A stretch of 64,000 nucleotides of DNA, from contig JAMZAV010003260.1 of NCBI GenBank assembly GCA_024449915.1, forward strand, positions 1 to 64,000, written 5' to 3'. The notes beneath the pieces are model-generated. The model did no database searches. It saw only the letters and a list, made by a program, of their open reading frames with translations, and was not told the origin of the DNA. How positions within the stretch are numbered: position 1 is the first letter of the stretch; each line of letters begins with the position of its first letter. This stretch comes from Sweltsa coloradensis (Eukaryota; Arthropoda; Insecta; Plecoptera; Chloroperlidae). The position numbers and the translations under genes are program-made. Positions 21,945 through 34,460 of the stretch are shown one piece after another.

Positions 21945-23860
21945 TGATTGTCGTCTTTATTGATGGCGGGATTAAGGCCTGTTAAGCCTTCTCTTCCATC
22001 CAACCACTTCCTTACAACAACACATCACGACATTAGAGGATTATATAAAATATTGAAATAATACATTAAATACATTATGAGTTACATTATTGCAAAGTTG
22101 AAATTTTCTAGGTATATGGTAATGTTATGCAAATCATGGATTTTAAATCTATTTATGTAAATCTTCAATAGTTTAAGACACATTCATTCATCCATTCACA
22201 CAATAGTACACAATTAATATAGGTTTAGACATTGTGTGCAGAAATACAGGTGAGCAGGAGCAGGTTGTGGTATGCATTACTCAATCATTAATCTACCAAA
22301 GGCTGTAGCGGCTGATACTTATAGCTGTTTATTAATTATAATTACTCAAGTAATGTTGATGTACTTTACTCTTGAAAGAGTCGTAACTAATTCCGTAAAC
22401 ATCCCTGATGCTGGTTGGGAGAGTATTCCAGACTCGAAAAGCGTTTATTGTAAAAGAGTGGTCAAGAAGATTGGTTCTATGGGTTGGAAATGTTAACTGA
22501 GTACCTGATCTAGATCTAGTGTTGAAGGTATGGTTTGAGAAAAGGTATTGAAAATTAGATGCTAGGTACGAAGGTGTTGATGTTGAGAGCAGACGATGAA
22601 CAAGGCAAATCGAGTGTAGATTTCTACGGTCATTTAGACGAATCCACGCAAGATTTTTGAATCCAGGGGTAATATGATCATATTTTTTTATACCAAAGAT
22701 GAAACGAACACAGGCATTTTGAGCTCTCTGAAGACGAATAGAGAGGTCCTCAGTTAGGTCATTGTACACAACGTCGCAATAATCAAAATGAGGCATGACG
22801 AGGCTTTGTACGAGCATTGTTTTTAATTTTGTTGGGAGGAAGTTTTTTAAACGGTTTAAAGAGTGTAAAGATGCGTAGGTTTTCTGACACACGTGTTTGA
22901 TATGTTCCGTCCAGGTCATGTCATCTGTCATAAAGAGTCCCAAGTTTCTAAAATGACGCTGAAAAGGTATAGTCGTGCCGTTTAAGGTAACGGGGTTGAT
23001 TTTTGTGCGGTCTATTTTTACTAGCAGTTTGTGATAACCTAGAATCATAGATTGGGATTTTATGGGATTTATAGTCAAACAGTTTTTGGTCGCCCAGGCA
23101 TATAAAGATTGCAAATCCTCGTTCATCATTTGAATTGCTTGGTTAATTGCGAGAGGGGAGGAATGAAGATAAATTTGAAGGTCGTCGACATAAAGATGGT
23201 GATAACAATATTTGAGCGATTTCGATATGTCATTAATAAAGAGTGAGAATAATAATGGCCCTAGTACAATGCCATTCAGATTTATTATCACCCGATACTA
23301 TACATTGCTGTCTTCCACTGAGGTAAGAATGCATCCACTGAAGGGTTTGGCGGGAAAAGTTTATAGATTCAAGTTTAGTCATTAGTATGTCAAAGTCAAC
23401 TGAGTCAAATGCTTTGCTAAAGTCAAGTAAAGTCAGAAGTGTAAGTTGTCGACTGTCCATTTTTGTTCGTATATCGTCAGTTACTTTGATAAGCGCTGTG
23501 CACGTACTATGACTGAAACGGAATCCTGATTGGTACTGGTCTAGTATATTGTTCTCTGTTAGAAAATCAGTTATTTGAGTGTGAACAATATACTCAAGCG
23601 CCTTAGAGAGAATGGTTTTAGGATACTGAATTGGACGGTAGGCACGACAGTGCTGGATGGGTTTTCTTTGGTAGAGGACGAACAAGTGCCTTTTTCCAGA
23701 TGTCAGGGTTATGAGTATGTGTTAGTGAGAAGGTTAAAAGAGGTAAGTAATAGGTTCGATTAAAATTGGAGACAGATTGATCATGTATTGAATCAGTTTT
23801 ATGGGGATTAGATCTACGCCTTCAGCATTCGATTTTATTCGTTGTTTGAAATGAAATTGT
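21945..23860 (-). mobile_element. LINE, 5' truncated, with 3' UTR and (CAAT)n tail
   Basis: On the minus strand the element runs from the fingers of a reverse transcriptase (NAEGVDLIPIKLIQYM near 23840) through palm and thumb to a stop at 22332. A 390-bp 3' UTR follows, ending CATCAATAAAGACGAC and then (AATC)n. Upstream domains (endonuclease, ORF1) are missing. Clade uncertain; the layout is like Jockey/CR1-type LINEs. Confidence 0.8.
22332..23685 (-). pseudogene. LINE reverse transcriptase (broken)
   Basis: Two overlapping frames. The 5' one (23233-23685) has YRPIQYPKTILSKALEYI, QSGFRFSHSTCTALI and the motif-A segment LLDFSKAFDSVDFDIL. The 3' one (22332-23291) has VLGPLLFSLFINDISK, the YVDD catalytic box (LYVDDLQIYL) and a long thumb ending HQHYLSNYN. 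Between them, near 23270, the text jumps from SEWH to IVLGPLLF: about ten codons containing the usual PQGS motif are deleted and the frame shifts. The enzyme would be inactive. Its role when intact is target-primed reverse transcription of its own RNA. Confidence 0.8.
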
Positions 23861-23997
23861 AATTGTGTAATTGAGCTTAGTTTTTTTGTAAGTTTTTAGT
23901 TTGCGTAGGACCACTTTTCCTTTGCATTGTAGGTGATTGTTGTCAAGTTTTTATTGTTACTTGTTAATTAATGTTATTATAAACCTAAAAACTCATA

Positions 23998-24819
23998 TTA
24001 ACACGATTTCGGCTAAACCGAAACTCCAATTGCGATGAAATTTTCTGGAGACCTTCGAAATCTCGGAACATAGAACTGCCAAGTTTTTGAGCGCAATCAA
24101 AAAATTATTTCTCATGGAAATCGTAATTTTTAAAAAATGACTGACTTAAATAGCACCTACATGCATTATCCGATTGTAATGATTTTTTCACAGAACCATA
24201 ATTTTATGAATTTATATATGAATGTGAAATTTAGGCGCAATCGAAAAATTAATTCTGTAGAAAATCGTAATTTTACGATTTATTTGATTTTTTAAAACTT
24301 TCTTCAACTTATAACACCTACATGCTTTATTCGATTGTAATGATTTTTTCACAAGACCTTAATTCTAATTTATATAATCGTGTGAAATTTAAGCGCAATT
24401 GAAAAATTATTTCTCATGAAAATCGCATTTTACAATTTTTCCTTTTTTTTTTTAAAATTTCTTCGAATTATAACACCTACATGCTTTATCCAATTGTAAT
24501 GAATTTTCATAGAACCTTGATTTTATGAATATATATATATATTCGTGTGAAATTTGAGTGCAATCAAAAAATAATATTTCATAAAAATTGCATTTAAAAA
24601 AAACATTTCTTCGAATTATAACACCTAGGCCTACATGCTTTATCAGATTGTTACGATTTTCTATAGAACCTTAATTTTAGATTAAATTTTGGGCGTGAAA
24701 TTTCATCGGAATAGAAAAAAAAATTCTCATGAAAATCGCAATTTTACGCTTTTTTTCGTTTAAAAAAAATTACGCTCATTCAACAACGCGCCTGAAAAGG
24801 CGTTTGCGAAGCTTCCTAG
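23998..24819 (+). mobile_element. CTAG-ended element, copy 7 (5' truncated, internally repeated)
   Basis: Starts inside the family at ACACGATTTCGGCTAAACCG and ends with CGCCTGAAAAGGCGTTTGCG then AAGCTTCCTAG. The body holds four to five tandem, partly degraded units of about 165-170 bp, each with ACACCTACATGCTTTATCCG, GTAATGATTTTTTCACAGAA and TCGTGTGAAATTTAAGCGC. Confidence 0.65.
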
Positions 24820-24824
24820 ATATT

Positions 24825-26145
24825 AATAAATTCGTCACGCCTAAACCATGCGTTCGAGCACGAAACTGACGACAGGAGGTATTAGCTATTAGAAAACTGT
24901 TTAGAAAAACAATGATTTGAACTTCGAAATAAACTTCCTGCACTGCTTTATAAGCCACTTTATATCAAATAATTAACAATTGTAATTATAATTAATTTGT
25001 CACGCCTAAACCATGCGTTGGAGCACAAAACAAACGACAGGAGGTTTTAGCTGATAGAAAACTGTTTAGAAAAGAAATTATTTGCATTTCAAATTTAGCT
25101 TCCTGCACTACTTAATAAACCATTTTATATCAAATAATAACAATGGTAATTAATAATTATTAATTAATTCATCATGCCTAAACCATGCTTGCAGCACGAA
25201 ACTGACACCCGGAGGTTGAAGGTGTTAGGAAACTGTTTAGAATCTTAGTTATTTGAATTTTAAAATTTACTTCCTCTATTTAATTTGGGTTTATTTATAT
25301 CAATATAATTACCAATTGTAACATTAATTACTCATGACCTAAAAACCATGATGAAGCAAAAATTGACAACGAAAGGCCCTAGCCAAAACGAAGATTATAA
25401 GAAAAATATTTTAATTGAAAATGCTTCTGCACAAACTTTTTTGGGCCCACTTTATCAATTTAATCACCCATTGTGATTTTTAATTAATTCATGTAGCCTA
25501 AACCATGCATTGAAGCATAAATCTGACGACGAGAGGTCTTAGTCAATAATCGTTAGATTATAAGAAAAATGATTTTAAGTTCAAAATTGCCTTCCTGCAC
25601 TTCTTTTTCGGCCACTTTATATCAATTTAATTGCCCATTGTGATTTTTAATTAATTCATGTAGACTAAACCGTTCGTTGAAGCATAAATCTGACGACAAG
25701 TGGTCTTAGCCAATAATCGTAAGAGTATAAGAATAATTATTTCAAGTTGAAAATTGCCTTCCTGCACTACTTTTACGGCCACTTGATATCAATTTAATTG
25801 CCCATTGTGATTTTTAATTAATTCATGTAGACTAAACCATGCGTTGAAGCATAAATCTGACGACGAGAGGTTATGGCCAATAATCGAAAGATTATAAGAA
25901 AAATTATTTCAAGTTGAAAATTTACTTCATGCACTAGGTACTTAATTAGTCACTTTATATCAATAAATTTCCAATTGTAATTTTAATTTTTTCATCATGC
26001 CTTAACCATGCCTTGCAGCATGAAACCGACATCAGGGGGTTGTAGGTGTTAGAACACTGTTTAGAATCATAGTTATTTGAATTTCAAAATTTACTTTATG
26101 CACTACTTAATTGGTCACTTTATATCAATTACCAATAATTGTTAT
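24825..26145 (-). repeat. 168-bp satellite array in inverted orientation, part 1
   Basis: Reverse complement of the array at 6990-9286: TTCCTGCACTACTTTTTCGG, CCACTTTATATCAATTTAAT, GTGATTTTTAATTAATTCAT, TAAACCATGCGTTGAAGC, ATAAATCTGACGACGAGAGG. About eight units. The middle ones (25440-25920) are the best preserved; both edges are divergent. Confidence 0.9.
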
Positions 26146-26897
26146 TGTCGAGCGAAGCAAAGACTTCAATTTCACACTTATTTTTTTGTTTGTTTTTTCA
26201 CTTACCTTACCCCAAGAAAAATAGCTCGGGTGTTTTGTTTTTTGTTAGTTTTTTGTCTGTTTGTTCGCTTTTTACCGGGCAAACGGCACATGCATTCTTA
26301 ATGAAAATTGGAGGGGACATCAGAAATCTCTGAACTTGACTTGCCACCTTTTTGGTTACAATCGATCAAATATTTCTTATGATTATTGTACTTTCATGAT
26401 TTTTTTCCTATTTTTAATGAGATATTTTCGTGATCTTTGGCAAACGGCTAATCCGATCTTGATGAAACTTTATGGAAACGTTTAAAATCACTGAAGTTAT
26501 GTATGCTATGATTTTATGATTTTAGAGACATTTGAAGAAATATTTTTTATAGAAATCGTATTTTTACGATTTTTTCACCATTTTTTAATACAATATTTTG
26601 TGATATATGGGCAGATTCTGATCGAATGGGTGGGGATACAACGTTTATATTTTATATTGACATAAATATTATGGTAATGTAGTGCCTATTGAAAGAAAAA
26701 GTTGAAAAAATTGGTCAAAATTAATAAAAAATAAAGGTTTTAATATGAGCCTTTTACAGGTGTATAATGAACAAGTGATATCAAGTAATTTTTGAAACAG
26801 TAATGAGAACCCATTTAAAATCGTTATCATTGGAGATTTTTTTTTAAAAAGCTTCTCCATCAACGCGACTGGAAAAAGCGTTCGCAAAGCGGCCTAG
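26146..26897 (+). mobile_element. CTAG-ended element, copy 8, inserted in the satellite
   Basis: 5' TGTCGAGCGAAGCAAAGACT; 3' CTCCATCAACGCGACTGG then AAAAAGCGTTCGCAAAGCGG and CCTAG. Satellite sequence flanks it on both sides, so the ends are fixed to within a few bases. The 752-bp length is the best estimate for a full-length member. Confidence 0.75.
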
Positions 26898-27893
26898 TTT
26901 TAATTAATTAATCATGCCTAAACCATGCCTTGCAGCATGAAACTGACACCCGGAGGTTGCAGGTGTTAACTGTTTAATATCATAGTTATTTGAATTTCAA
27001 TATTTACATCCTCACTACTTAATTAGTTACTTTATATCATAAATTAACTATTGTAATATTTAATTCATTCATAATGCCCAAACCATGCCTTGTTGAACCA
27101 TAAATATGATGACTGGATGTTTTGGCCAACAATCTTATGTTGATAAAAATTATACTAGTATCAAAATTGCCTTCCTGCACTACGTACTTAGTTGGGTACT
27201 TTATATCGTGAATTAGCAATTGCAATTTTTAATTAATTCGTTATGCCCAAACCAAGCCTTGAACCATAAATATGATTACTGGAAGTTGTAGCCAATAATC
27301 TTATGTTTAGTCTACCGGTATATAAAAAGTGAGTCAAACTCCAAAATTTCCTTCCTGCACGATTTTTTGGTCACTTTAGGCCTATAGGCCTACAATTAAT
27401 TAACAAAATTGTAGTTTTTAATTAATTCATTACGCCCAAACCAAGCCTTGAACCATAAATATGTTTACTGGAGATTGTAGCCAATAATCTTATGTTTATA
27501 TAAAAAGTGAGTCAAACTCCAAAATTTCCTTCCTGCATGAGTTTATTGCTTACTTTATACAATTAATTAACAACTGTAATTTTTAATTCATTCATTACGC
27601 CCAAACCATGCCTTGAACCGTAAATATGATTACTGCAAGTTGTAGCCAATAATCTTATGTTTATATAAAAAGCGAGTCAAACTACAAAATTTCCTTCCTG
27701 CACAACTATATTGGTCACTTTATATCATTAATTAACTATTGTAATGTTTAATTAATAATTAATTCATAGCCCCAAACTTATGCGTTTAACCATAAATCTG
27801 ACAAGGGGAGGTGTTGGCTAACAATATTATGTTTGTAACAAAAATAAATCAGTTTAAAAATTGCCTTCCTGCACCACCTTATTGGTTAGGCCT
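26898..27893 (-). repeat. 168-bp satellite array in inverted orientation, part 2
   Basis: Continues after the insert with about six units (CATGCCTAAACCATGCCTTG, CCAAACCAAGCCTTGAACC, TTTCCTTCCTGCACGATTT), increasingly divergent towards 27890, where the hAT-like element begins. Confidence 0.85.
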
Positions 27894-27901
27894 TTAACAA
27901 A

Positions 27902-28805
27902 CAGTGTTGGGGAGTACCTAGATAAAATCATGTATCTAGGTACATTGTGTGTACCTTTACCTATACCTAGATACAAAAAAAAATTGTACCTGTACCTGTA
28001 TCTAGATACTATTTTTTGTGTATCAGCAGCAAGTTCAGGTACAAAGATACAAGATACTTTCTGTCAAATTAATTAAATTTTAATATGCACATTGTTAATA
28101 AAATTCTAGATTTGGTTCATTTGGTCACAACCGTTAGATCATAATGCTCCACTATAGCCTAGAGAATATGGGGGAAGTTTTTCATGCTGCTAGCAAGAGC
28201 TCGTCTCTAGTTTTGGGTAGTAAAATACTTCCCTACATACTAGCTGATGTTTCCGAGATGGATTTTTTCTCTTTTCTCGCCTTTCACGATCTCTAAGCCA
28301 AATTCTCTTCCTGACCCAGAGGCGGTAATAACATTCTAAATAAATCTTTATAAATGCATAAATCTTAAATTTCATCAATTTCTTGAGTACCTACCGTTTA
28401 TATAGGTACCATCGTTTTGGATCGTACATATAAAATATGGAAAACATTAAACCACAAATTATAAGTAAAGTAGGTAGGTAAGGATTAAAATCACATTCAC
28501 AAACAAACTTAAACGGAAACCTTGTAGAATACAAGGAATAATGGCAGTACAGTGTTATGTTTCAATAGTTAAATTTTTTAACATATTTTCACTAATGACC
28601 TCCGGTCATCCTATTCCTGGATCCTATGAACCCATAGTTCCGTTTTAAAAAGTACCTTGTATCTACAGATACTTTTTATAAGTATCTTGTATCTTTACCT
28701 AGATACATTTTTAAAAATGTATCTTTCCCTGTATCTAGATACATTTCAACCAAAGTATCTTTACCTACACCTAGATACTTAAAAAAAGTATCTTACCCAA
28801 CACTG
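27902..28805. mobile_element. hAT-like element with GTATCTAGATAC-type ends
   Basis: Inverted ends CAGTGTTGGGGAGTACC and GTATCTTACCCAACACTG. Flanks TTAACAAA (27894-27901) and ATAACAAA (28806-28813) match in 7 of 8 positions. The subterminal regions on both sides are packed with ACCTAGATAC / GTATCTAGGT motifs. No transposase seen in 904 bp. Confidence 0.8.
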
Positions 28806-28813
28806 ATAACAAA

Positions 28814-31091
28814 TAAATAAATAAATAAATAAATCCGTATTTTTAGATTCTACCCACTCAGTCACACAACTGATTTTCAGTGGAGGACAGTAAACCAAAG
28901 CAACCAAGCTAACTTTGTTTTTGTTTTTCTATATCATGTAGAAATTAGACACCACAAGGAAAATTACCTGGCAGGTTCAAGCCCAGAGGTAGGCCTACCT
29001 ATTTGCATCAACTGGAAAATAATCTCGTAATGGCCACATGACCTATAACAGACTAAATACATCGAGGACACATCAGAATTCTCTAGCACTTAGCAAATAT
29101 ATTGTGTATTGCTCCACATCCAGAACATGTAGGCCTACCTAGGCTAGTAAGGTTAGGTACCTCTGCACAGGGTCACATGCAATTGTGTCAGTCATTCTTG
29201 AGCTTGACTGGCCAAATAACAAAAAATTGTCAGAAAACTTTCATGATTTTAACAGAAATACTATTTCCATCTTTTAAGCCTACTTACTCCTCAATCCCAA
29301 TTCCCAAGTATCGGTAGCGATTTATCGTTATAATTAACATATACCGGTACTAGCTTACTACCCGGGTAACAAATTAACATAGGGCTAGGTATTTTGTTAA
29401 TAGGCCCTACTTATTGTAGGAAAATCAGCACCTAATGATCATAAGTTCAGATGAACACGACCATCATCTTAGAACTCATGCAGACTTCTACATGGTTGTA
29501 GGCTACAGTAGGGCCGACACCAGCATTAAAATATGTGACCGTGATCCGTGGGTTAGCCTATAGGGCCGGGACTACGTGTTAATAAAGCTGCCTGATTCAA
29601 TACGTGGCAAATACTAGAAGGTAAAAAGTGTATGTAATGGATTCGAGATTATTTTGATCAAAAGTAGCCTAGGGGCCTCCGCCTAGGCTAGCCTAGGCCC
29701 TACCGTAGTACGTTTATACTGTTCAGGAGTATAGGCCTAGACCTAGCTAGGCTTAGGCCAACTTCAGTAGCAAGCAAGGATGTGCATGTGAGACTTAGGA
29801 ATAAAATTACAAACTCGGTGTGTGTGCTACTTTCTGGAGAGCCATTAAATTGTTACTCTTGTGTTATTGTTACTAGGCCTAGCCCTAGGCCATAGCCTAG
29901 GTCTAGACCTTATGTGTGACTGGCACTCTCATGCAGTAGTAGCCTAGGCCTATAGGTATTGCACTGTGCTTACTTGTATGAGGCCCTATTTATTATTAAG
30001 TATCTGTGAAGAGTTCTCTACCTAGGCTATGGCTTTGTGAATTAAATATCAATTAAATGTATAAATTGTACAATCATTTAAGGTTTTTAAAGAACGATAG
30101 GGCCTAGGCCTAGGCCTAGCAAATTAATTATCAGCCCTAACCCTACTTTTTCTGCGGTTCCTCTTGCTTTGGTTTAGGGCTAGGCCTAGGCCTATTATTT
30201 TTATAATTGATGTTGGAGACTATTCTGTAAGTTATCTGACTTGTGTTTTTTTTAACAAAACTAACATTCCATAACACAAGAATACGATTTAACGGGCTTT
30301 ATGTTGTCTAAAATGTTTACGTCCTGTCCATAGTTAAGAGGTCCTGTCAAACGTATTTCTACACCGCCTTCTTTGCGTTGCGACGCGTTTCATATCAAAG
30401 TCGCCAACCTCGGTCAGTTTTGGTTTCGGGAGAAACCGTCAGAATGTGCAGATGAGTGTGGACGAGAATTTCCAGCAGGTTGTTTGCGTGCATAAAGCAA
30501 TTCGACTCACCGCCTTAGCGAGTGCGCTTGGCGTATCTGTCCCACCCCCCCACTACTACGAAGGCGCGGGAATTACGAGGTTATGAAGAGTGGATAGCAC
30601 AGATAATAGAGTACACTACGTAGTGTATCTGTTATCTGTGGTGATAGGTTCGATCTGCTCTGTTTGTTCTTTTAGATCTTCCCCGCAGTTAACCATTGAC
30701 TGGTTGGTGGTAGATTATTCTTCTTTCCCTCTGCCCCACCTCAGTTTGTTGGACCCTGGTTGGGCCCTTCAGCTCATTCTCCCAATAGGATGAGGATTTG
30801 TCTCTTCCTTCACTTTACTCATTGCCCTCCTCCAGACTAGCCCAGTTCCAATTTATTTTTGAAGTCTTTTATATATTTTCCCCCAAACTACCCCTTTTGA
30901 ACGAGCGTTCCATTCAACCACCATCCTGTATAGGAAGGTATACTTTCCCACCATTCAGTCCTACAAGTTTCCCTGTGTTATCACCCTAGCCATAGTTGAC
31001 CCTGCTGACATAGTTCATCTCCCTCCAAACAAGAAACCAAGAAATTAGCAACAACAATAACATTCATAGTCATACAAACAATTCTCATAAC
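28814..31091. other. Unassigned DNA, rich in TAGGCCTA palindromes
   Basis: No gene recognised. Starts with (AAAT)n. 29100-30190 contains at least ten AGGCCTAGGCC-type runs. 30350-30560 is locally CpG-richer (TTGCGTTGCGACGCGTTTC, GAAGGCGCGGGAATTACG) and might be a promoter fragment, but no exon follows. The open frames at 30590-30989 are short and featureless. Confidence 0.3.
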
Positions 31092-31766
31092 CAGTGGTCG
31101 AATATGAAAATCTTTTGTGAGAGGGGGGTGGGGGGTGGCCTAATTTTTTTTTTTTTAGTATAGACTTCATCCCATTTCCTTTTAAAACTTGATTTGACCG
31201 ATAAATGGTGGGTGGGGGGGAGACGAGCTATTTATGAACGCTTAACTATGACAACTAATGTACATACTATGATATAGTGATTATATATTAATAGAGAACA
31301 TAAATATGACCGTTTCAGGATTTGCCTTTTTTTAAATAAGTATTATTACTGAATTGGATAAAACTGAACATATAAATAGGTAAGTAAAAAATTGATAATA
31401 TTGACTAACTATTGTGACGTATTTGTAATATTATGGGTTTTAGGTCAGACCATCTGAAAGACAGACTGCCGTAGAGGGTTCGGGGTTGGAGATCACTTAG
31501 TTCATTCATTTAAAGAAATAAATATTTGAATGTAAACAAAAGAGGGAGTGCAGGAGCTTACCCCCAAGAACTTTTATGATTTTCAGGTTATATGATTTGG
31601 CATAAATCTATGAATTTTAGAGCTGAATGAAATATAATGCGCTTAAGTATCTGATTTACAAAAGCGTCACACCGTGGCAAATTATAGCCATTTATCTATT
31701 CGGATGGTTGCCAAATAATATCTTTTGGGGGTAGATGGCATCCCTCTCCCCTTAATTTGACCACTG
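31092..31766. mobile_element. hAT-like element, degenerate
   Basis: Inverted ends CAGTGGTCGAATATG at the left and, at the right, AATTTGACCACTG. Both subterminal regions carry G- or C-runs (GAGGGGGGTGGGGGGTGG, CCCTCTCCCC). The 8-bp flanks CTCATAAC and CTCTTAGT match only partly, so the duplication is decayed or the ends are off by a little. Confidence 0.55.
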
Positions 31767-32699
31767 CTCTTAGTCGAGACAAGCCAACAGTATTATACAC
31801 ACACTAAATATATTACAAGCAAATTAACTCTGAATATAAGGGTTGATAAATATTTAACAATCTTCCAACAAGTCTAAAAACACTACACACTTGATTAGGA
31901 TTTTCTATTCTGTTTTTCTGTACCAAATACTAATTATTATTTAACTTTGTTACTAATACAGTATCACAACTATTATTTTTATAATTAATATCAGACAGTA
32001 TTGTCACTGTCAGTATCATTGTAATCATAAAATGTATTGTCCTCCTTTGTTAATCAGTTTTTATAACTGAATATTTCTTCTAAATTGAGGGTACCGGTAT
32101 TTGCTCAATTAATGTAATGTCCAATATCCAAGGTACGGACATCTGTTGTACCTGGAGTGTTTCTGTACCCACCATTACAGGTGCGCCGCACTCCAGTGTC
32201 ACATCGACTCCCTGCCAGTGGCATGAGCAGGTCAGAGTAAGAAGCCGTTTAGTACTGGATAGCAACAAAGAAGAATAGCAGGGAGAAATGAACAATTTCT
32301 CTAAAATATATAGTTGGTTAGATGCAAATTTGAGTTTCCTTTATTTTGATGCACGTATTAAAGAAAGCAGAAGATTGGTTGCAGTTTTTATTTGTAAAGA
32401 AAAAAGTTTGATCGGTGGCATAATCTAGTAAAAGTGTGGAGGAAATGTGCGTTCAGACTATGCTAAGGGGTAACTGCCCCCTGCGGACGCCCATGCTGTT
32501 ATAATACTAGTCAGGTTAACCAATTTCAACACACGTTAAATGTTATTCACAAATTGGACTCTTGCCCCGTGCAGGTTGTTACTCCGTCCTACTCTAGAAT
32601 CAAAATACAAATGTATTTATTTAAATAAACAATAGCACCATCTAAATAAATGCATATTGATTACTAGCTACATGTAAATAAGCCATCCGTGAAGGCGCA
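31767..32699. other. Unassigned
   Basis: AT-rich with no element ends or exons recognised. A minus-strand frame at 32080-32295 (71 codons) shows no domain. Confidence 0.2.
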
Positions 32700-32824
32700 T
32701 TGAATGAACGTGAGGGAACTGTTGGGGCACACTACTCATCACTCAATGTTGTGTTTGCTATTTTGTTTAGTAGTTGTCTTACCAACATTTCAAGGGGGTG
32801 GGATAGAAGAAAGACAGGGGACTT

Positions 32825-32859
32825 CAGTAGAGTGGGGGGGGCCCCCCCGCACTCTACTG
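32825..32859. repeat. G7/C7 hairpin palindrome
   Basis: CAGTAGAGTGGGGGGG meets CCCCCCGCACTCTACTG, a nearly perfect palindrome with one unpaired step. It sits in the upstream part of a LINE-derived segment. Could be a foldback formed by end-joining or a sequencing artefact at a G run. Confidence 0.7.
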
Positions 32860-32879
32860 GGTTACTACAAGTGGCAGTC

Positions 32880-33310
32880 CAATTATATTAGTTCTAAATT
32901 ATTTTAACAAGCTGCCGAAAAGGGTCTAAAAGCCATTTCTAGTATGAGCAATTTTAAATACAAACTAAAACAACTCCTATGTAACAAAGCATATTACTCT
33001 GTTGAGGAATTTTTGAAGGACAAACTACAATAACACTTGTTATCTTTGTACTACAATTCTTAATATGAGGTGTATAATAATAGTGTATTATGATTATTAT
33101 GTTTATATTCCACAAATAGGCTAAGATATTATATTTTATGATAGGCCCATTTCTTTGTCTTGTGTCTTAAATTTTGTCTTATTTATCTAGATTCATTTAA
33201 GTGAGTTATATTAATATTTGTTTGTATTATTTGTCTCTTATGTCTTATTTTTGTCATATGCCTTATTTTACCGCTTTATGTACTGCCTTAAATTAAAACC
33301 AATCTCGGCC
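32880..33310 (+). mobile_element. LINE 3' fragment (ORF2 C-terminus and UTR)
   Basis: Reads FNKLPKRV, then in another frame SNFKYKLKQLLCNKAYYS, VEEFLKDKLQ and stop (TAA near 33030), followed by an AT-rich UTR. The FK..L....YS.EEFL pattern is a common LINE ORF2 terminus and resembles the minus-strand fragment at 11505-12188. 5' truncated and frameshifted. Confidence 0.65.
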
Positions 33311-33479
33311 CATAAGAAAAACTAGACAAATAATTATTCTCTCGTTTCATTCGTATTATCTTATATATGAGGCACTCAAATTCTATAAATAGCCAACATT
33401 AGGCATACAGTAAAATTGTTATGATATGAACAAAATAAGACTAAGGCATTAATTATTAAATAACTATTTTTAGGATAGA

Positions 33480-33677
33480 AATTGTGAGGAGTATCTCCCA
33501 ATGTATACTGCTTGATACAGCAATTGCACCTTTCCAAACACCTCAATAAAAAGTTTATTGTTTAGGAGTAAGTAAATAAATACTTATCCCAGACAATATA
33601 ACTTAGAGGTCATCACAAAGTGTTAAATTATAATGTAAAATGCTATGTGTCTGGAAATAAAACTTACTTACTTACAT
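33480..33677 (+). mobile_element. LINE or SINE 3' tail with (CTTA)n
   Basis: Ends CTGGAAATAAAACTTACTTA plus one more CTTAC unit. A 3' UTR with a short simple-repeat tail is typical of LINEs that end in microsatellites. No coding part is left. Confidence 0.4.
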
Positions 33678-33879
33678 CGTAGTGGTAAGCCTGCCCCTGC
33701 TCTAGAACAATCACATGTTTCTTCCCTATATTTGGAACTTTTGAACTCCACGCGCTCAGGATAGTCGAGGTAACAGCCAAGAGGCTCCCCGGTAAATATT
33801 CTTCTCTCTACATCGATGAGTTGTTGTTGGTTAAGCAACTAGTAACAATTCACAGAAATTGTACAAATTTTTTTTTTTT

Positions 33880-34460
33880 TGCACATATGGTAATGAGAGG
33901 ACAGACTACCTAGCCAATCAAGGAAGCACAAAACTGTCGAAAACATCTCTAAAATCTCACCTGCATGCATCGACATGCACAGTGGTCCGTAAGGAATGAC
34001 AAGAGAAGGGGCAGAATAAACTGTGAAAATGTAACACTAGAACGACACCGACTGGTGAACGTTAGTGATACAGTAAAAAGGGTTGGCACTTGACATCGAT
34101 GTCAGAACCATGTAAAAACCATATACTTTACTTTTTGCATAATAACATAACCTATTTTTACATTTTTTTTTATGTCAAAAAGAATTTTGATGTCGAATTT
34201 TTTTTCGATGTGATGTCGAAGTTATTGGTTTCACATTGATTTCAAATTCATAATCAAATCCCAATTATACAGTAAAATAATAGAAACAGCTCAATTCCGG
34301 CTTCAGACACGACATGACTTGCTTGGAAAGCACCTCCATAGATTTGGAGTTTTTGAATCCAGTGCCTGTCGGATGTGTGGAGATGGCAAACAAGACAGGA
34401 AACTTCTTTATCTTACATTTATCAAGGTTGAACCGGACAAAATGCCAAATGGCATGGATT
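33880..34460 (+). mobile_element. LINE RNase H-region fragment
   Basis: 33889 onwards reads GNERTDYLANQGSTKLSKTS, the conserved end of the RNase H domain in LINE ORF2 (the D in xxADxLA is a catalytic-region residue). Further on, 34285-34400 reads FRLQTRHDLLGKHLHRFGVF then CRMCGDGKQD, the zinc-knuckle-like region that follows RNase H in many LINEs. Frames shift between these blocks, so it is a relic. Confidence 0.65.
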
